Source: S010-17 sp036478895
Lineage (GTDB): Bacteria; Bacteroidota; Bacteroidia; Flavobacteriales; Flavobacteriaceae
Direction: 5' to 3'
DNA length: 64,000 bases
NCBI GenBank assembly: GCA_036478895.1
Contig: JAZGEV010000011.1
Location: 29,191-93,190, forward strand
The notes beneath the pieces are model-generated. The model did no database searches, was not told the origin of the DNA, and saw nothing but the letters and a program-made list of their open reading frames with translations. Position numbers and translations under genes: made by a program. Of the stretch, positions 25,691 through 33,566 are shown piece by piece (the first letter of the stretch is position 1; each line of letters begins with the position of its first letter).

Positions 25691-26341
25691 TCAAACGTTT
25701 AAAACATAAAAATAAACGGAAACAAAATGACAAAAACTACCTATTAAAACAAAGACATGAAAAATGGCATGATTAAATTTTAATTTATTAATGCTATATA
25801 GAATAGCGCCAATAGTATATGAAATTCCGCCTGCAAATAACCATTGAACACCTTCGGTAGGTAAGCTAATGAGTAATGGCTTAATGGCAAATACAATAAT
25901 CCAACCCATAAAAACATACATTAATGTTGATAATTTATCAAATTTACCTGTAAAAAATAATTTAAGGATTACACCTGTTAAAGCTAAAAACCAAGTAATG
26001 CCAAATATCCACCAACCTGTTTTACCATGCAAGGTTACCAATGTAAAAGGCGTATAAGTACCAGCAATTAGTACATAAATTGATGCGTGATCAAAAATAT
26101 TTAATCGTTTCCTAATTTTAGGGTCTTTTGCATTATGGAAAAAAGTAGACGCTGCATATAAAATGATTAAGCTAACTCCAAAAATACTAAAACTCACTAT
26201 ATGCCAAACATCACCAAGCTTACTTGCTTTTACAATTAAAAAAACCGTAGCAACAATACTTGCAATTAAACCAAAACCGTGTGTTAAAACGTTTAATTTT
26301 TCTTCTTTTGGTTCGTAAATTTTTGAGACATAACCTTTCAT
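25691..26341 (-). CDS. trhA: Hemolysin III / PAQR family membrane protein
   Basis: A 216-residue seven-helix membrane protein of the hemolysin III/PAQR family. Diagnostic residues: EEKLNVLTHGFGL at the N-terminus, ASTFFHNAK with the conserved Ser-x3-His, FDHASIYVLIAGTYTPF, and the C-terminal NHAIFHVFVLIGSFCHF with zinc-binding histidines. Known bacterial members influence membrane fluidity homeostasis; true haemolysis is unlikely. Upstream lies a 440-bp gap with a large inverted repeat. Confidence 0.93.
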   Translation of the reverse strand: MKGYVSKIYEPKEEKLNVLTHGFGLIASIVATVFLIVKASKLGDVWHIVSFSIFGVSLIILYAASTFFHNAKDPKIRKRLNIFDHASIYVLIAGTYTPFTLVTLHGKTGWWIFGITWFLALTGVILKLFFTGKFDKLSTLMYVFMGWIIVFAIKPLLISLPTEGVQWLFAGGISYTIGAILYSINKLKFNHAIFHVFVLIGSFCHFVSVYFYVLNV

Positions 26342-26657
26342 ATAATGAGCTTAACTATAATTAACTCTCTTATTTGTAAAATAGTATAGTTACATTGTTT
26401 ATTCCTACGGAATTGAGTATTTATATTAAGTGGGTTTTGATATAAAAAACTAATATTGAAGTTAGTAATTAGCTATTATTTTATTGATTGTTGGGTGTAG
26501 TTTTTTGTTTCCATAATCTTTGATTTAATTACCTCTATAAGTTCTTTTCTATAAAACACACTTTATTTGTTAAATCATTTTTTTGAAAGAATTTTGAACA
26601 ATATTTGACAGAATTCTTAAATTAAAGGTATTGATTTTTTATGATGTCTAACGTTCT

Positions 26658-26767
26658 ATGTAAGCGTAGTTGCGGATTTCAAGGCACTTACCTTTCAATT
26701 AATCACTAAACTTTGTTCAAAGATACAAACTTTGAATTTATCACAAAACCCGCAATTACGTTTACAT
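26658..26767. repeat. attC-like long imperfect inverted repeat
   Basis: ATGTAAGCGTAGTTGCGGAT(TT) at 26658-26679 pairs with the reverse complement at 26746-26767, 19 of 22 positions matching. The arms are preceded by GTCTAAC and followed by GTTGGC, resembling the RYYYAAC and GTTRRRY ends of integron attC sites, though the right end is not a perfect fit. A small inner hairpin TTCAAAG/CTTTGAA lies in the loop (26717-26737). The element ends 16 bp before the stop of the thioesterase gene. The rest of the gap 26342-26782 shows nothing else. Confidence 0.6.
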
Positions 26768-26782
26768 TTTGTTGGCATTTCG

Positions 26783-27265
26783 TTATTTATTTTTCCGTTT
26801 TATATCCATCACTCTCTGTTCGAAACTTACTTTATTCGTTAATGGGTTTTCATATTTACTGAATTTTTCATTGAGAAATTTATTATGTTTTGCCCGTTTT
26901 TGTTTAATCAAATCATAATGCGTAAACCTTGTCCAAAGAATTGATTTTAATACTGTTTTGGTTTCATTCCACATTTGCATTTCTACAAGAATATCGCTTA
27001 CATTCCATTCTAAAATTGTTGTTTGAATAATTGCTTTTTCCATTAAAAGTGCTGGAATGAAATAAGCGATTTGATTTTGTGTTACAAACCAACTTATTCC
27101 TTTTTTCTTTGCATATTCGTAAACATTAAAATCATAAATATTCATCAAATGATTTTCTCTTTCGTTTATGAAATAGTCAATATATTTTGAATTATTTAAG
27201 TGATTAAAAGGGTCACAGTCTGGAAAACGAACAATTATAGTACTTTCAGGTGTTTTAGTTTTCAT
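26783..27265 (-). CDS. Acyl-CoA thioesterase, 4HBT hotdog type
   Basis: A 160-residue YbgC/FadM-like hotdog protein. The N-terminal RFPDCDPFNHLNNSKYIDYF is the classical 4HBT active-site motif (Asp, His, Asn). The remainder matches the fold (GISWFVTQNQIAYFIPALL, then a substrate-loop strand). It overlaps the preceding oxidoreductase gene by 4 bp (ATGA), so the two are cotranscribed and translationally coupled. It is the last gene of a three-gene unit that looks like an accessory insertion. Confidence 0.85.
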   Translation of the reverse strand: MKTKTPESTIIVRFPDCDPFNHLNNSKYIDYFINERENHLMNIYDFNVYEYAKKKGISWFVTQNQIAYFIPALLMEKAIIQTTILEWNVSDILVEMQMWNETKTVLKSILWTRFTHYDLIKQKRAKHNKFLNEKFSKYENPLTNKVSFEQRVMDIKRKNK

Positions 27266-27750
27266 AATAAATTTTTTGTCATTTTTCCAATATTTATCCC
27301 TTCTGCTTTTGTGAATTTCATTTCACGAACAAATTCCATTTCTCCCCAAAGATATGTGTTTCCTTTTAGCCCTTTGGTTGTTCGCATTCGTCTATTTAGC
27401 CTTGAAATTTCTATTTCTGTTGCTTTTCTTTTTTCTCCTAATTCTCCATAAAGTCTAATTGCAGGATATTCACTAAATTTAAGTTTGTAAAGTGCTTTTA
27501 TCCAAAACCATTTACTGCTATTAACTCCTAAAACACAAATGTTTTTATTTGTTTTAATATTTTCTGGAATTTTTTTCGGAAACTTTTCAAAATAAAAACC
27601 AGTTTGGTCTTTGTTTAAAAATACTGTTCCGATTGGTGTAACGGTTGGTTTATTGTCTTTATCAACTGATGCTATTGAAACAGACAAACTTGTTTTAAAA
27701 CTTCTATTAAAATGCTTTTTAATTAGTTTCCAATTTGATTTTATATCCAT
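27262..27750 (-). CDS. Pyridoxamine 5'-phosphate oxidase-like flavin protein
   Basis: A 162-residue split-barrel flavin-binding protein. SLSVSIASVDKDNKPTVTPIG is the conserved N-terminal strand pair, followed by FYFEKFPKKIPENIKTNKNICVLGV. It probably binds FMN or F420-like cofactor and reduces a small molecule or detoxifies; actual PdxH function is unlikely at this length and without its signature. Coupled to the thioesterase downstream and preceded by a Crp/Fnr regulator. Confidence 0.75.
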   Translation of the reverse strand: MDIKSNWKLIKKHFNRSFKTSLSVSIASVDKDNKPTVTPIGTVFLNKDQTGFYFEKFPKKIPENIKTNKNICVLGVNSSKWFWIKALYKLKFSEYPAIRLYGELGEKRKATEIEISRLNRRMRTTKGLKGNTYLWGEMEFVREMKFTKAEGINIGKMTKNLL

Positions 27751-27824
27751 AATTCTGTTAATTTAATGATTTTGCAAAGTTCTAAATAAATCATCACAAA
27801 TCTTTTGACATAAATCAAATTCGA

Positions 27825-28394
27825 TTATTTTTTTGCTCTTATTCTGCTTAAAGTTTCTTGTGTTATTCCTATATATGAGGCAATATCTCCTAATGAAATG
27901 TTTAATTCTATTTCAGGGAATTGTTTTAATAAAAATTCATACCGCTCTTTTGCTGTTGCAAATTGAAGATAAACAACCCTTTGTTGTAATTGCAACATTA
28001 TCCTTGTTGTTATTATTCTTGAAAATCGTTCAAAATCGTGATATTTTTTAGATAATCTATTCAATTTTTCACGTTTGAATTCTAATAAAATACTATTTTC
28101 GGTTAATTCAATATAGTGTTCGCTTGGTTTTTTTAAAAAATAGCCTGTGATTGCACAGATGAATTCATTATTAAACGCAAACCAGTCTGTAATTAGTTTT
28201 CCGTCTTTTAAGTGATACGCTTTTGCACTTCCCTTATAAATGAAAAATAGTTTATCGGTATAATTTCCTTCTTTAACTAATTGAGTTCCTTTTTTAAGTT
28301 CTAAAACTCGTATATTTTCTTTCCATTCACCAACCGTTTCAATTGACAGATTTGAATACTCTTTTGTTATTTTTTTGATGATTTCATTTAACAT
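27825..28394 (-). CDS. Crp/Fnr family transcriptional regulator
   Basis: Start chosen at the ATG at 28392-28394 (MLNEIIKKI), since the longer frame adds 28 hydrophobic residues not typical of the family. The 189-residue protein has a cyclic-nucleotide-binding beta-roll (ELKKGTQLVKEGNYTDKLFFIYKG) and a C-terminal helix-turn-helix (ISLGDIASYIGITQETLSRIR). No cysteine cluster for Fe-S is visible, so it is not FNR-type. It likely controls the two downstream genes, 74 bp away. Its far 5' frame overlaps the end of rnr, but with the chosen start it does not. Confidence 0.87.
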   Translation of the reverse strand: MLNEIIKKITKEYSNLSIETVGEWKENIRVLELKKGTQLVKEGNYTDKLFFIYKGSAKAYHLKDGKLITDWFAFNNEFICAITGYFLKKPSEHYIELTENSILLEFKREKLNRLSKKYHDFERFSRIITTRIMLQLQQRVVYLQFATAKERYEFLLKQFPEIELNISLGDIASYIGITQETLSRIRAKK

Positions 28395-28452
28395 TGAGTT
28401 CTGTTTTTTAATGAATGCCAACATGTATATATAAACAAATAATAAGTATAAC

Positions 28453-30732
28453 TTATTCAGAAATAAGCCAAAAATCAAGGTGTTTACGTTCTAAATCGGT
28501 TTTCTTAACCTTAACAGTTACCTCATCACCAAGTGTGTATTTATTTTGAGTGGCTTGTCCAACAATTGCGAATTGTTTTTCATCAAAGGTATAAAAATCA
28601 TCTTTTATATCGTTTAAACGCACCATGCCTTCACATTTATTTTCGATAATCTCTACATAAATTCCCCATTCGGTTACACCAGTAATTACACCAGTAAATT
28701 CTTCATTATTATGGTCTTGCATATACTTTACTTGCATATACTTAATTGATGCACGCTCAGCTTTGGTTGCTAAATATTCTCGCTCTGATGAATGTTTACA
28801 TTTTTCTTCATAGTCTTTTTGATTTGGTGTATTTCCACCATCCAAATAATGTTGTAATAAACGATGTGTCATAACATCGGGATAACGTCTAATTGGTGAC
28901 GTAAAATGACTATAATAGTCAAATGCTAATCCGTAATGACCAATATTATCCGTTGTATAAACAGCTTTACTCATAGAGCGAATTGACAAGGTTTCAATCA
29001 TATTTTGCTCTGCTTTTCCTTTTACATCGGTCAATAATTTATTGATGGATTGTGTGGTGTCTTTTCGAGAATTGGTATTGATTTTATACCCAAATTTTCC
29101 TATAACACGTTGTAAATCTTCTAATTTTGAAGCGTCTGGCTGATCGTGAATTCGGTACACAAATGTTTTTTTGGTTGGTGTTCCGTTTTTATTTCTTCCA
29201 ATAAATTCAGCTACTTTTCGGTTTGCTAAAAGCATAAATTCTTCAATTAATTTATTAGCATCTTTGGATTCTTTAAAGTAAACGCCTGTTGGATTAAAAT
29301 TGTCATCTAAATTAAAACGCACCTCAACACGATCAAACGATAATGCGCCAGTATCCATACGTCTTCTACGTAAAATTTTAGCTAATTTATCCATTTTTAA
29401 GGTGGCAAAAGCAAGCTCTGGTGTGGTGTTATATTCTTTATCCGTTAAGGAAATATCCGCAGGAATTGTGAGGTTTAATTTGTTCTCGACTCCGCTCGAA
29501 CTGACATTGTTATTCTTAGAACTTGGGTCAATAAAATTATTATTTTCTAAGATAACTTGTGCTTCTTCATAAGCAAAACGAGCATCAGAATAAATAATTG
29601 TTCTCCCAAACCATTCGTTTAAAATGTGGGCTTTTTCATCCAGTTCAAAAACGGCAGAAAAGGTTAGTTTTTCTTCGTTTGGTCTTAGAGAACAGACGTT
29701 GTTTGATAAAACTTCGGGCAACATTGGCACCACGCGATCTACCAAGTAAACCGATGTTGCTCTATTGTACGCTTCTTCTTCCAAAATAGTACCTTCTTGT
29801 ACGTAATGACTTACATCGGCAATGTGGATTCCTATTTCATAGTTCCCATTTTCTAAGATTCTAAATGATAAGGCATCATCAAAATCTTTGGCTGTTTTGG
29901 GATCTATTGTAAAAGTTAATATGTCTCTAAAATCGCGTCTTTTAGCAATTTCTGTTTCGGTAATTTTAATAGGTAATTTAGCAGCATCTTTTTCTACTTT
30001 TTCTGGAAATTCATAGGGTAAATTATATTCCAATAATATAGAGTGAATCTCTGTATTATGATCGCCTGGCATACCTAAAACCTTGGTTATTTTTCCAAAC
30101 GGATTTTTTGAATTTTCGGGCCAATCTGTTAAAGATACCAATACTTTTTCACCGTCTTTTGCGCCATTCATATGTTTCATTGCAACAAACAAATCGGCAT
30201 ACATTTTTTTATCATCGGGTATTACAAAACCAAAATTTTTGTTCATTTGTAAAACACCTACATAGTCGGTTTTTTCTCTTTCAATAATTTCTACAATATC
30301 GCCTTCGGTTTTTTTATTTTTTCGTCTACTATAGACATAAACTTTTACCGTATCGTGATGTAATGCATGATTCATATTCCTTGACGGGATGTAAATATCT
30401 TGCTCTAAATCATCGCAAATTACATACGCACCGCCACGAGAAGTAACATCTACTTTTCCAACATAATAATTGTCTGCTGCTACTATTTGAAACTTACCAC
30501 GCTCTTTTTCTTCTATCTTTTTTTCGATACTTAGCGTTGCTAATTCCCGAACTACTTGATTTTTACCATCGGGATTATCCAATTCCAACTGGCTGGCAAT
30601 TTGTTTGTAATTGTAACTTTCTTTTGGGTTTTTATTTAACACGTCAAGTATTTTACGTGATAAATGTTTTATTTTATTTCCTGCTTTTTTCTTTTTGAAA
30701 TTTTGCTGGAATTTCTTTTTTCCTTTACTCAT
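28453..30732 (-). CDS. rnr: Ribonuclease R
   Basis: A 759-residue 3'-5' exoribonuclease for structured RNA: N-terminal winged helix (about 25-80), cold-shock domains (about 80-230), the RNB catalytic domain with IDPKTAKDFDDALSF, and the C-terminal S1 domain (EEFTGVITGVTEWGIYVEI). Near residue 410 the protein has an extra low-complexity loop (PSSKNNNVSSSGVENKLN); the codons for NVSSSGVEN at 29483-29508 are an exact copy of a dispersed palindromic repeat. The loop lies between conserved blocks, so function is probably retained. It is divergent from rpiB. Confidence 0.97.
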   Translation of the reverse strand: MSKGKKKFQQNFKKKKAGNKIKHLSRKILDVLNKNPKESYNYKQIASQLELDNPDGKNQVVRELATLSIEKKIEEKERGKFQIVAADNYYVGKVDVTSRGGAYVICDDLEQDIYIPSRNMNHALHHDTVKVYVYSRRKNKKTEGDIVEIIEREKTDYVGVLQMNKNFGFVIPDDKKMYADLFVAMKHMNGAKDGEKVLVSLTDWPENSKNPFGKITKVLGMPGDHNTEIHSILLEYNLPYEFPEKVEKDAAKLPIKITETEIAKRRDFRDILTFTIDPKTAKDFDDALSFRILENGNYEIGIHIADVSHYVQEGTILEEEAYNRATSVYLVDRVVPMLPEVLSNNVCSLRPNEEKLTFSAVFELDEKAHILNEWFGRTIIYSDARFAYEEAQVILENNNFIDPSSKNNNVSSSGVENKLNLTIPADISLTDKEYNTTPELAFATLKMDKLAKILRRRRMDTGALSFDRVEVRFNLDDNFNPTGVYFKESKDANKLIEEFMLLANRKVAEFIGRNKNGTPTKKTFVYRIHDQPDASKLEDLQRVIGKFGYKINTNSRKDTTQSINKLLTDVKGKAEQNMIETLSIRSMSKAVYTTDNIGHYGLAFDYYSHFTSPIRRYPDVMTHRLLQHYLDGGNTPNQKDYEEKCKHSSEREYLATKAERASIKYMQVKYMQDHNNEEFTGVITGVTEWGIYVEIIENKCEGMVRLNDIKDDFYTFDEKQFAIVGQATQNKYTLGDEVTVKVKKTDLERKHLDFWLISE
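29483..29508. repeat. Class-1 dispersed repeat inserted in frame in rnr
   Basis: TTCTCGACTCCGCTCGAACT followed by GACATT. It matches the intergenic units at 63403-63429 (one base difference, C/T) and 32632-32657. Read on the minus strand it encodes NVSSSGVEN within RNase R. Confidence 0.9.
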
Positions 30733-30790
30733 TTAATTGTTTGTTTGATGTATTCATATTAATTCAGAATACTTTTTTATATGATGTTGA

Positions 30791-30821
30791 TTTTAAATAA
30801 ACGAAGTGAGTTTATTTAAAA
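30791..30821. repeat. 12-bp perfect hairpin between rnr and rpiB
   Basis: TTTTAAATAAAC (30791-30802) and GTTTATTTAAAA (30810-30821) flank a GAAGTGA loop. It lies between two divergent genes, so it is not a terminator for either; possibly another dispersed palindrome. Confidence 0.6.
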
Positions 30822-30925
30822 TACCATCGTTAAGTTTAGCAAAGATAGTTTATTTTTTTAAATTGATAACTTTATAAAAATTGATAACTAATTCAAAAGG
30901 TTTTAAAAAAATCAATTATTTAAAT

Positions 30926-30933
30926 TAAATTTG
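30926..30933 (+). promoter_or_regulatory. Putative -7 box (TAAATTTG) of rpiB
   Basis: TAnnTTTG match 21 nt before the rpiB ATG. No convincing -33 element. Confidence 0.4.
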
Positions 30934-30954
30934 CTGATAACCTAAACTAAACTA

Positions 30955-31389
30955 ATGAAAACAATAGCCATTGCCAACGATCACGCTGGACCTGAATACA
31001 AATTTGAAATTGTTAAATATCTTGAATCTCAAAATTATAAAGTGCTTAATTTTGGTACAGATACTAATGATAGTATGGATTATCCTGATACTATTCACTT
31101 AGCTGCCAAAGCTGTAGCTGATAAAAAAGCCGATCTAGGCATCATTATTTGTGGCTCTGGAAATGGCGCTCAAATGACGGCAAATAAACACCAAGATGTT
31201 AGAGCTGCTTTGTGTTGGAATAACGAATTGGTTGAATTATCTCGTTTACATAATGATGCTAATGTACTTAGTATTCCTGCACGTTTTGTGAGTAAACAAC
31301 AGGCACTTGGTTTTGTTAAACTGTTTTTAGAAACAGAATTTGAAGGTGGAAGGCACGCCACTAGAGTTGATAAAATTAGATGCTGTTAA
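30955..31389 (+). CDS. rpiB: RpiB/LacA/LacB family sugar-phosphate isomerase
   Basis: A 144-residue enzyme, most likely ribose-5-phosphate isomerase B, interconverting ribose-5-P and ribulose-5-P. Signatures: AIANDHAGPEYKFEIVKYLE with substrate-binding Asp-His, DYPD, and the catalytic Cys segment IIICGSGNGAQMTANK; RHDANV-like HNDANVLSIPAR follows. The neighbouring genes give no sugar-catabolic context that would favour LacAB. Confidence 0.92.
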   Translation: MKTIAIANDHAGPEYKFEIVKYLESQNYKVLNFGTDTNDSMDYPDTIHLAAKAVADKKADLGIIICGSGNGAQMTANKHQDVRAALCWNNELVELSRLHNDANVLSIPARFVSKQQALGFVKLFLETEFEGGRHATRVDKIRCC

Positions 31390-31402
31390 TGTTACTAAAG
31401 AA

Positions 31403-31523
31403 ACAAGACTGTTTCGCTGAAAGATGTTAGACACAAGACTAATCTAACTAGTTAAAAAATAGTTTATCAATGAAGTTTGATGGTCTAGTCTATTGAAAAG
31501 AAGCGGTCTTTCATTTAGTCTGC
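31403..31523. repeat. Dispersed GACTGTTTCGCTGAAAG repeats, inverted pair
   Basis: The gap between rpiB and the CDF gene holds a forward degenerate copy (ACAAGACTGTTTCGCTGAAA, 31403 on) and an inverse copy (AGAAGCGGTCTTTCATTTAG, 31499 on) of the class found at 8119 and 32483. Several short GTCTA/TAGAC words occur between them. Confidence 0.5.
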
Positions 31524-31539
31524 AAAATAATAAAAAATA

Positions 31540-32466
31540 ATGTCACACAATCATTCACATAGCGGTCATAACCATCATCACCCAAAATTGAGTGGTAAAA
31601 ACTTAATGATATCTATTGTATTGAATATCATTATTACCATTGCACAACTTATTGGTGGTTTTTTATCGGGTTCTTTGGCGTTAATTTCTGATGCGGTTCA
31701 CAACCTAAGTGATGTTGTTTCATTAATTGTGAGTTATGTTGCAAACCGATTATCAAATTCTAAAAAACAAACCTTAAAACAAACTTTTGGTTTTAAACGA
31801 GCCGAAATTATTGCTGCTTTTTTTAATGCTGCAAGCTTAATTATTATTGCTGTTTTCTTGGCGATTGAAGCAGTTAAGCGTTTTAATAATCCAACCGAAA
31901 TAGAAAGTAACTTGGTTATTTGGCTAGCATTATTAGGAATTTTGGCCAACGGTTTTAGTGTTTTACTACTTAAAAAAGATGCGGAACATAACCTTAATAT
32001 GAAATCGGCTTACTTGCATTTAATGACCGATATGTTGACTTCCGTTGCTGTTTTAGTTGGTGGTTTGATAATGAAATTCTATCAAGTTTATTGGGTTGAT
32101 GCGGTGCTTACCTTAATTATATCTGTTTATCTTATTTTTATGAGTTGGCGCATATTTATGGAATCTTTAAAAATATTAATGCTTTTTGCACCAGATGATA
32201 TTGATATTGCTGACATTGAAATTTCCATTTTAAAAATTGATAGTATAAAAAACATTCATCATGTTCATATTTGGCAATTAAACGAACACAATTGTCATTT
32301 TGAAGCACATATTGAGTTTAAAAAAGATATTAAATTATCGGAATTTGATACCATTTGTGAAAACGTAGAACATTTATTAGCGCATGATTTTAATATTAAT
32401 CATTCCAATTTACAACCAGAATTTAATAGAGATGATGATAAACATTTTATTATACAAGACGAGTAA
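31540..32466 (+). CDS. Cation diffusion facilitator (Zn/Co efflux, CzcD-like)
   Basis: A 308-residue CDF transporter in the inner membrane exporting Zn2+ or similar ions in exchange for protons. His-rich N-terminus (HNHSHSGHNHHH); six helices; the helix-2 metal site SLALISDAVHNLSDV (HxxxD type) and helix-5 HLMTDMLTSVAVL; cytoplasmic C-terminal domain with HHVHIWQL. The HD/HD arrangement suggests Zn2+ rather than Mn2+. No regulator is adjacent. Confidence 0.94.
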   Translation: MSHNHSHSGHNHHHPKLSGKNLMISIVLNIIITIAQLIGGFLSGSLALISDAVHNLSDVVSLIVSYVANRLSNSKKQTLKQTFGFKRAEIIAAFFNAASLIIIAVFLAIEAVKRFNNPTEIESNLVIWLALLGILANGFSVLLLKKDAEHNLNMKSAYLHLMTDMLTSVAVLVGGLIMKFYQVYWVDAVLTLIISVYLIFMSWRIFMESLKILMLFAPDDIDIADIEISILKIDSIKNIHHVHIWQLNEHNCHFEAHIEFKKDIKLSEFDTICENVEHLLAHDFNINHSNLQPEFNRDDDKHFIIQDE

Positions 32467-32482
32467 AAAAGAAGTTAGAAAT

Positions 32483-32657
32483 GAGACCGCTTTGCTGTAA
32501 GAAAAAAGACTAAAGACTTGAGTAATATTATTAATTTTTTTAATTCAAATAAAAATGTCAGTTCGAGCATTTCGTCAAAGCTCAATATAAACTCCGCCGA
32601 GAACAGTTTTATATAAAAAAATAAAAAACAATCTCGACTCCGCTCGATTTGACAATG
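32483..32657. repeat. Mixed dispersed repeats in the CDF-acetyltransferase gap
   Basis: GAGACCGCTTTGCTGTAAG (32483 on) is a class-2 repeat. From 32554 AATGTCAGTTCGAGCATTTC and at 32632 TCTCGACTCCGCTCGATTTG are class-1 units in opposite orientation with a degraded centre. No coding potential. Confidence 0.65.
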
Positions 32658-32692
32658 CTTAACACAAGCTAATTATCATAATAAATAAAACT

Positions 32693-33136
32693 ATGCCAAT
32701 CAAATTTTATCCCAAAGAATATAATCATTTAACAAAAGATGAACTGTACGAAATTTTAAGATTACGGTCTGAAGTTTTTGTAGTGGAACAAAACTGTGTG
32801 TATCAAGATATTGATGATAAAGATCAAATAGCAATGCATATTTTAGGCTATGTAGGTATAGAATTAGTTGCTTATGCGCGTATTTTTAAACCTGGTGATT
32901 ATGTAAAAAAGGCAAGTATTGGTAGAGTTTTGGTACGTGAAAAACACCGTCAAAATGTTTATGGTTTCAGGTTAATGGAAACGTCTATTATGGCTATTAA
33001 CATGCATTTTAGAGCGTTTAAAATTGAAATATCTGCTCAAGAACATTTAAAAAAGTTTTATAACAGATTAGGGTTTATACAAATAGGAGATAACTATTTG
33101 GAAGATGGCATTCCGCATATAAAAATGATTAAATAA
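32693..33136 (+). CDS. GNAT N-acetyltransferase, ElaA-like
   Basis: A 147-residue ElaA-type acetyltransferase: LRSEVFVVEQNCVYQDIDDKD is the family hallmark (E. coli ElaA has the same LR..VFVVEQ.C.Y.E.D..D pattern), and IGRVLVREKHRQNVYGFRLM is the acetyl-CoA pyrophosphate loop. FYNRLGFIQIGDNYLEDGIPHI closes the fold. Substrate is not known. A clear terminator follows. Confidence 0.92.
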   Translation: MPIKFYPKEYNHLTKDELYEILRLRSEVFVVEQNCVYQDIDDKDQIAMHILGYVGIELVAYARIFKPGDYVKKASIGRVLVREKHRQNVYGFRLMETSIMAINMHFRAFKIEISAQEHLKKFYNRLGFIQIGDNYLEDGIPHIKMIK

Positions 33137-33161
33137 ACACTATTTGTTTTTATAAAATTTT

Positions 33162-33195
33162 AAAAATCATTACTTATTTGAGTAATGATTTTTTT
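33162..33195 (+). terminator. Terminator of the ElaA-like gene
   Basis: AAAAATCATTACT and AGTAATGATTTTT (13-bp stem, 6-nt loop) followed by T residues, 26 bp after the stop codon. Confidence 0.85.
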
Positions 33196-33239
33196 ATACA
33201 CGTCATTCACGTTATTTATGACGTCACTCACGACATTTT

Positions 33240-33272
33240 TTTGTTTTTAAGCTTCTTATCCCTTTACATTTG
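33240..33272 (+). promoter_or_regulatory. Promoter upstream of the secreted-protein cluster
   Basis: TTTG (33240-33243), 21-nt spacer, TACATTTG (33265-33272): a full match to the Bacteroidota TTTG-N17-23-TAnnTTTG promoter. It precedes the start-less frame at 33321 and then the gene at 33567. The gap 33137-33566 holds the terminator, this promoter and the frame remnant. Confidence 0.55.
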
Positions 33273-33320
33273 TGGTGTTGAAACATTTGAGGTGTTTTGG
33301 TAAAATTATTAATCATTTAA

Positions 33321-33536
33321 ATAAAAATTGCTAATCATAATCAATCGGTAAAAGAACATAATTATGATAATGGAAATAACAATCAATATAAAAATGGATC
33401 AAATTATTGGTTAAAAGTAGAAGAAAACCCAAATTTTAAAACAGTAGTTACTAAAATTAGTGATTATGCAAAATCAGCTAATACACCAAAGAATGTTGAG
33501 GAAATGAAAGATTTAGATATTTATAAATTCTCCTAA
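33321..33536 (+). pseudogene. Start-less open frame, probable gene remnant
   Basis: 71 codons open between a stop at 33318-33320 and TAA at 33534-33536, without ATG/GTG/TTG at the head. The translation is protein-like (NYWLKVEENPNFKTVVTKIS and NVEEMKDLDIYKFS) and it sits behind a good promoter and 30 bp ahead of the next gene. Either the 5' part was deleted, or an unusual start (ATT) is used. No family recognised. Confidence 0.4.
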
Positions 33537-33566
33537 ATATAATTAATAAACTTAAAAATAAATAAT

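Noticed and set aside
25691..26341. Virulence haemolysin
   Set aside because: The family name is historical; sequence features are those of PAQR-type membrane homeostasis proteins.
26640..26780. True integron cassette array
   Set aside because: Only one attC-like structure, its right end does not fully fit GTTRRRY, and no integrase gene is in the window; kept only as a boundary repeat.
28395..28478. Longer N-terminus for the Crp/Fnr regulator
   Set aside because: Adds 28 hydrophobic residues absent from the family and overlaps rnr.
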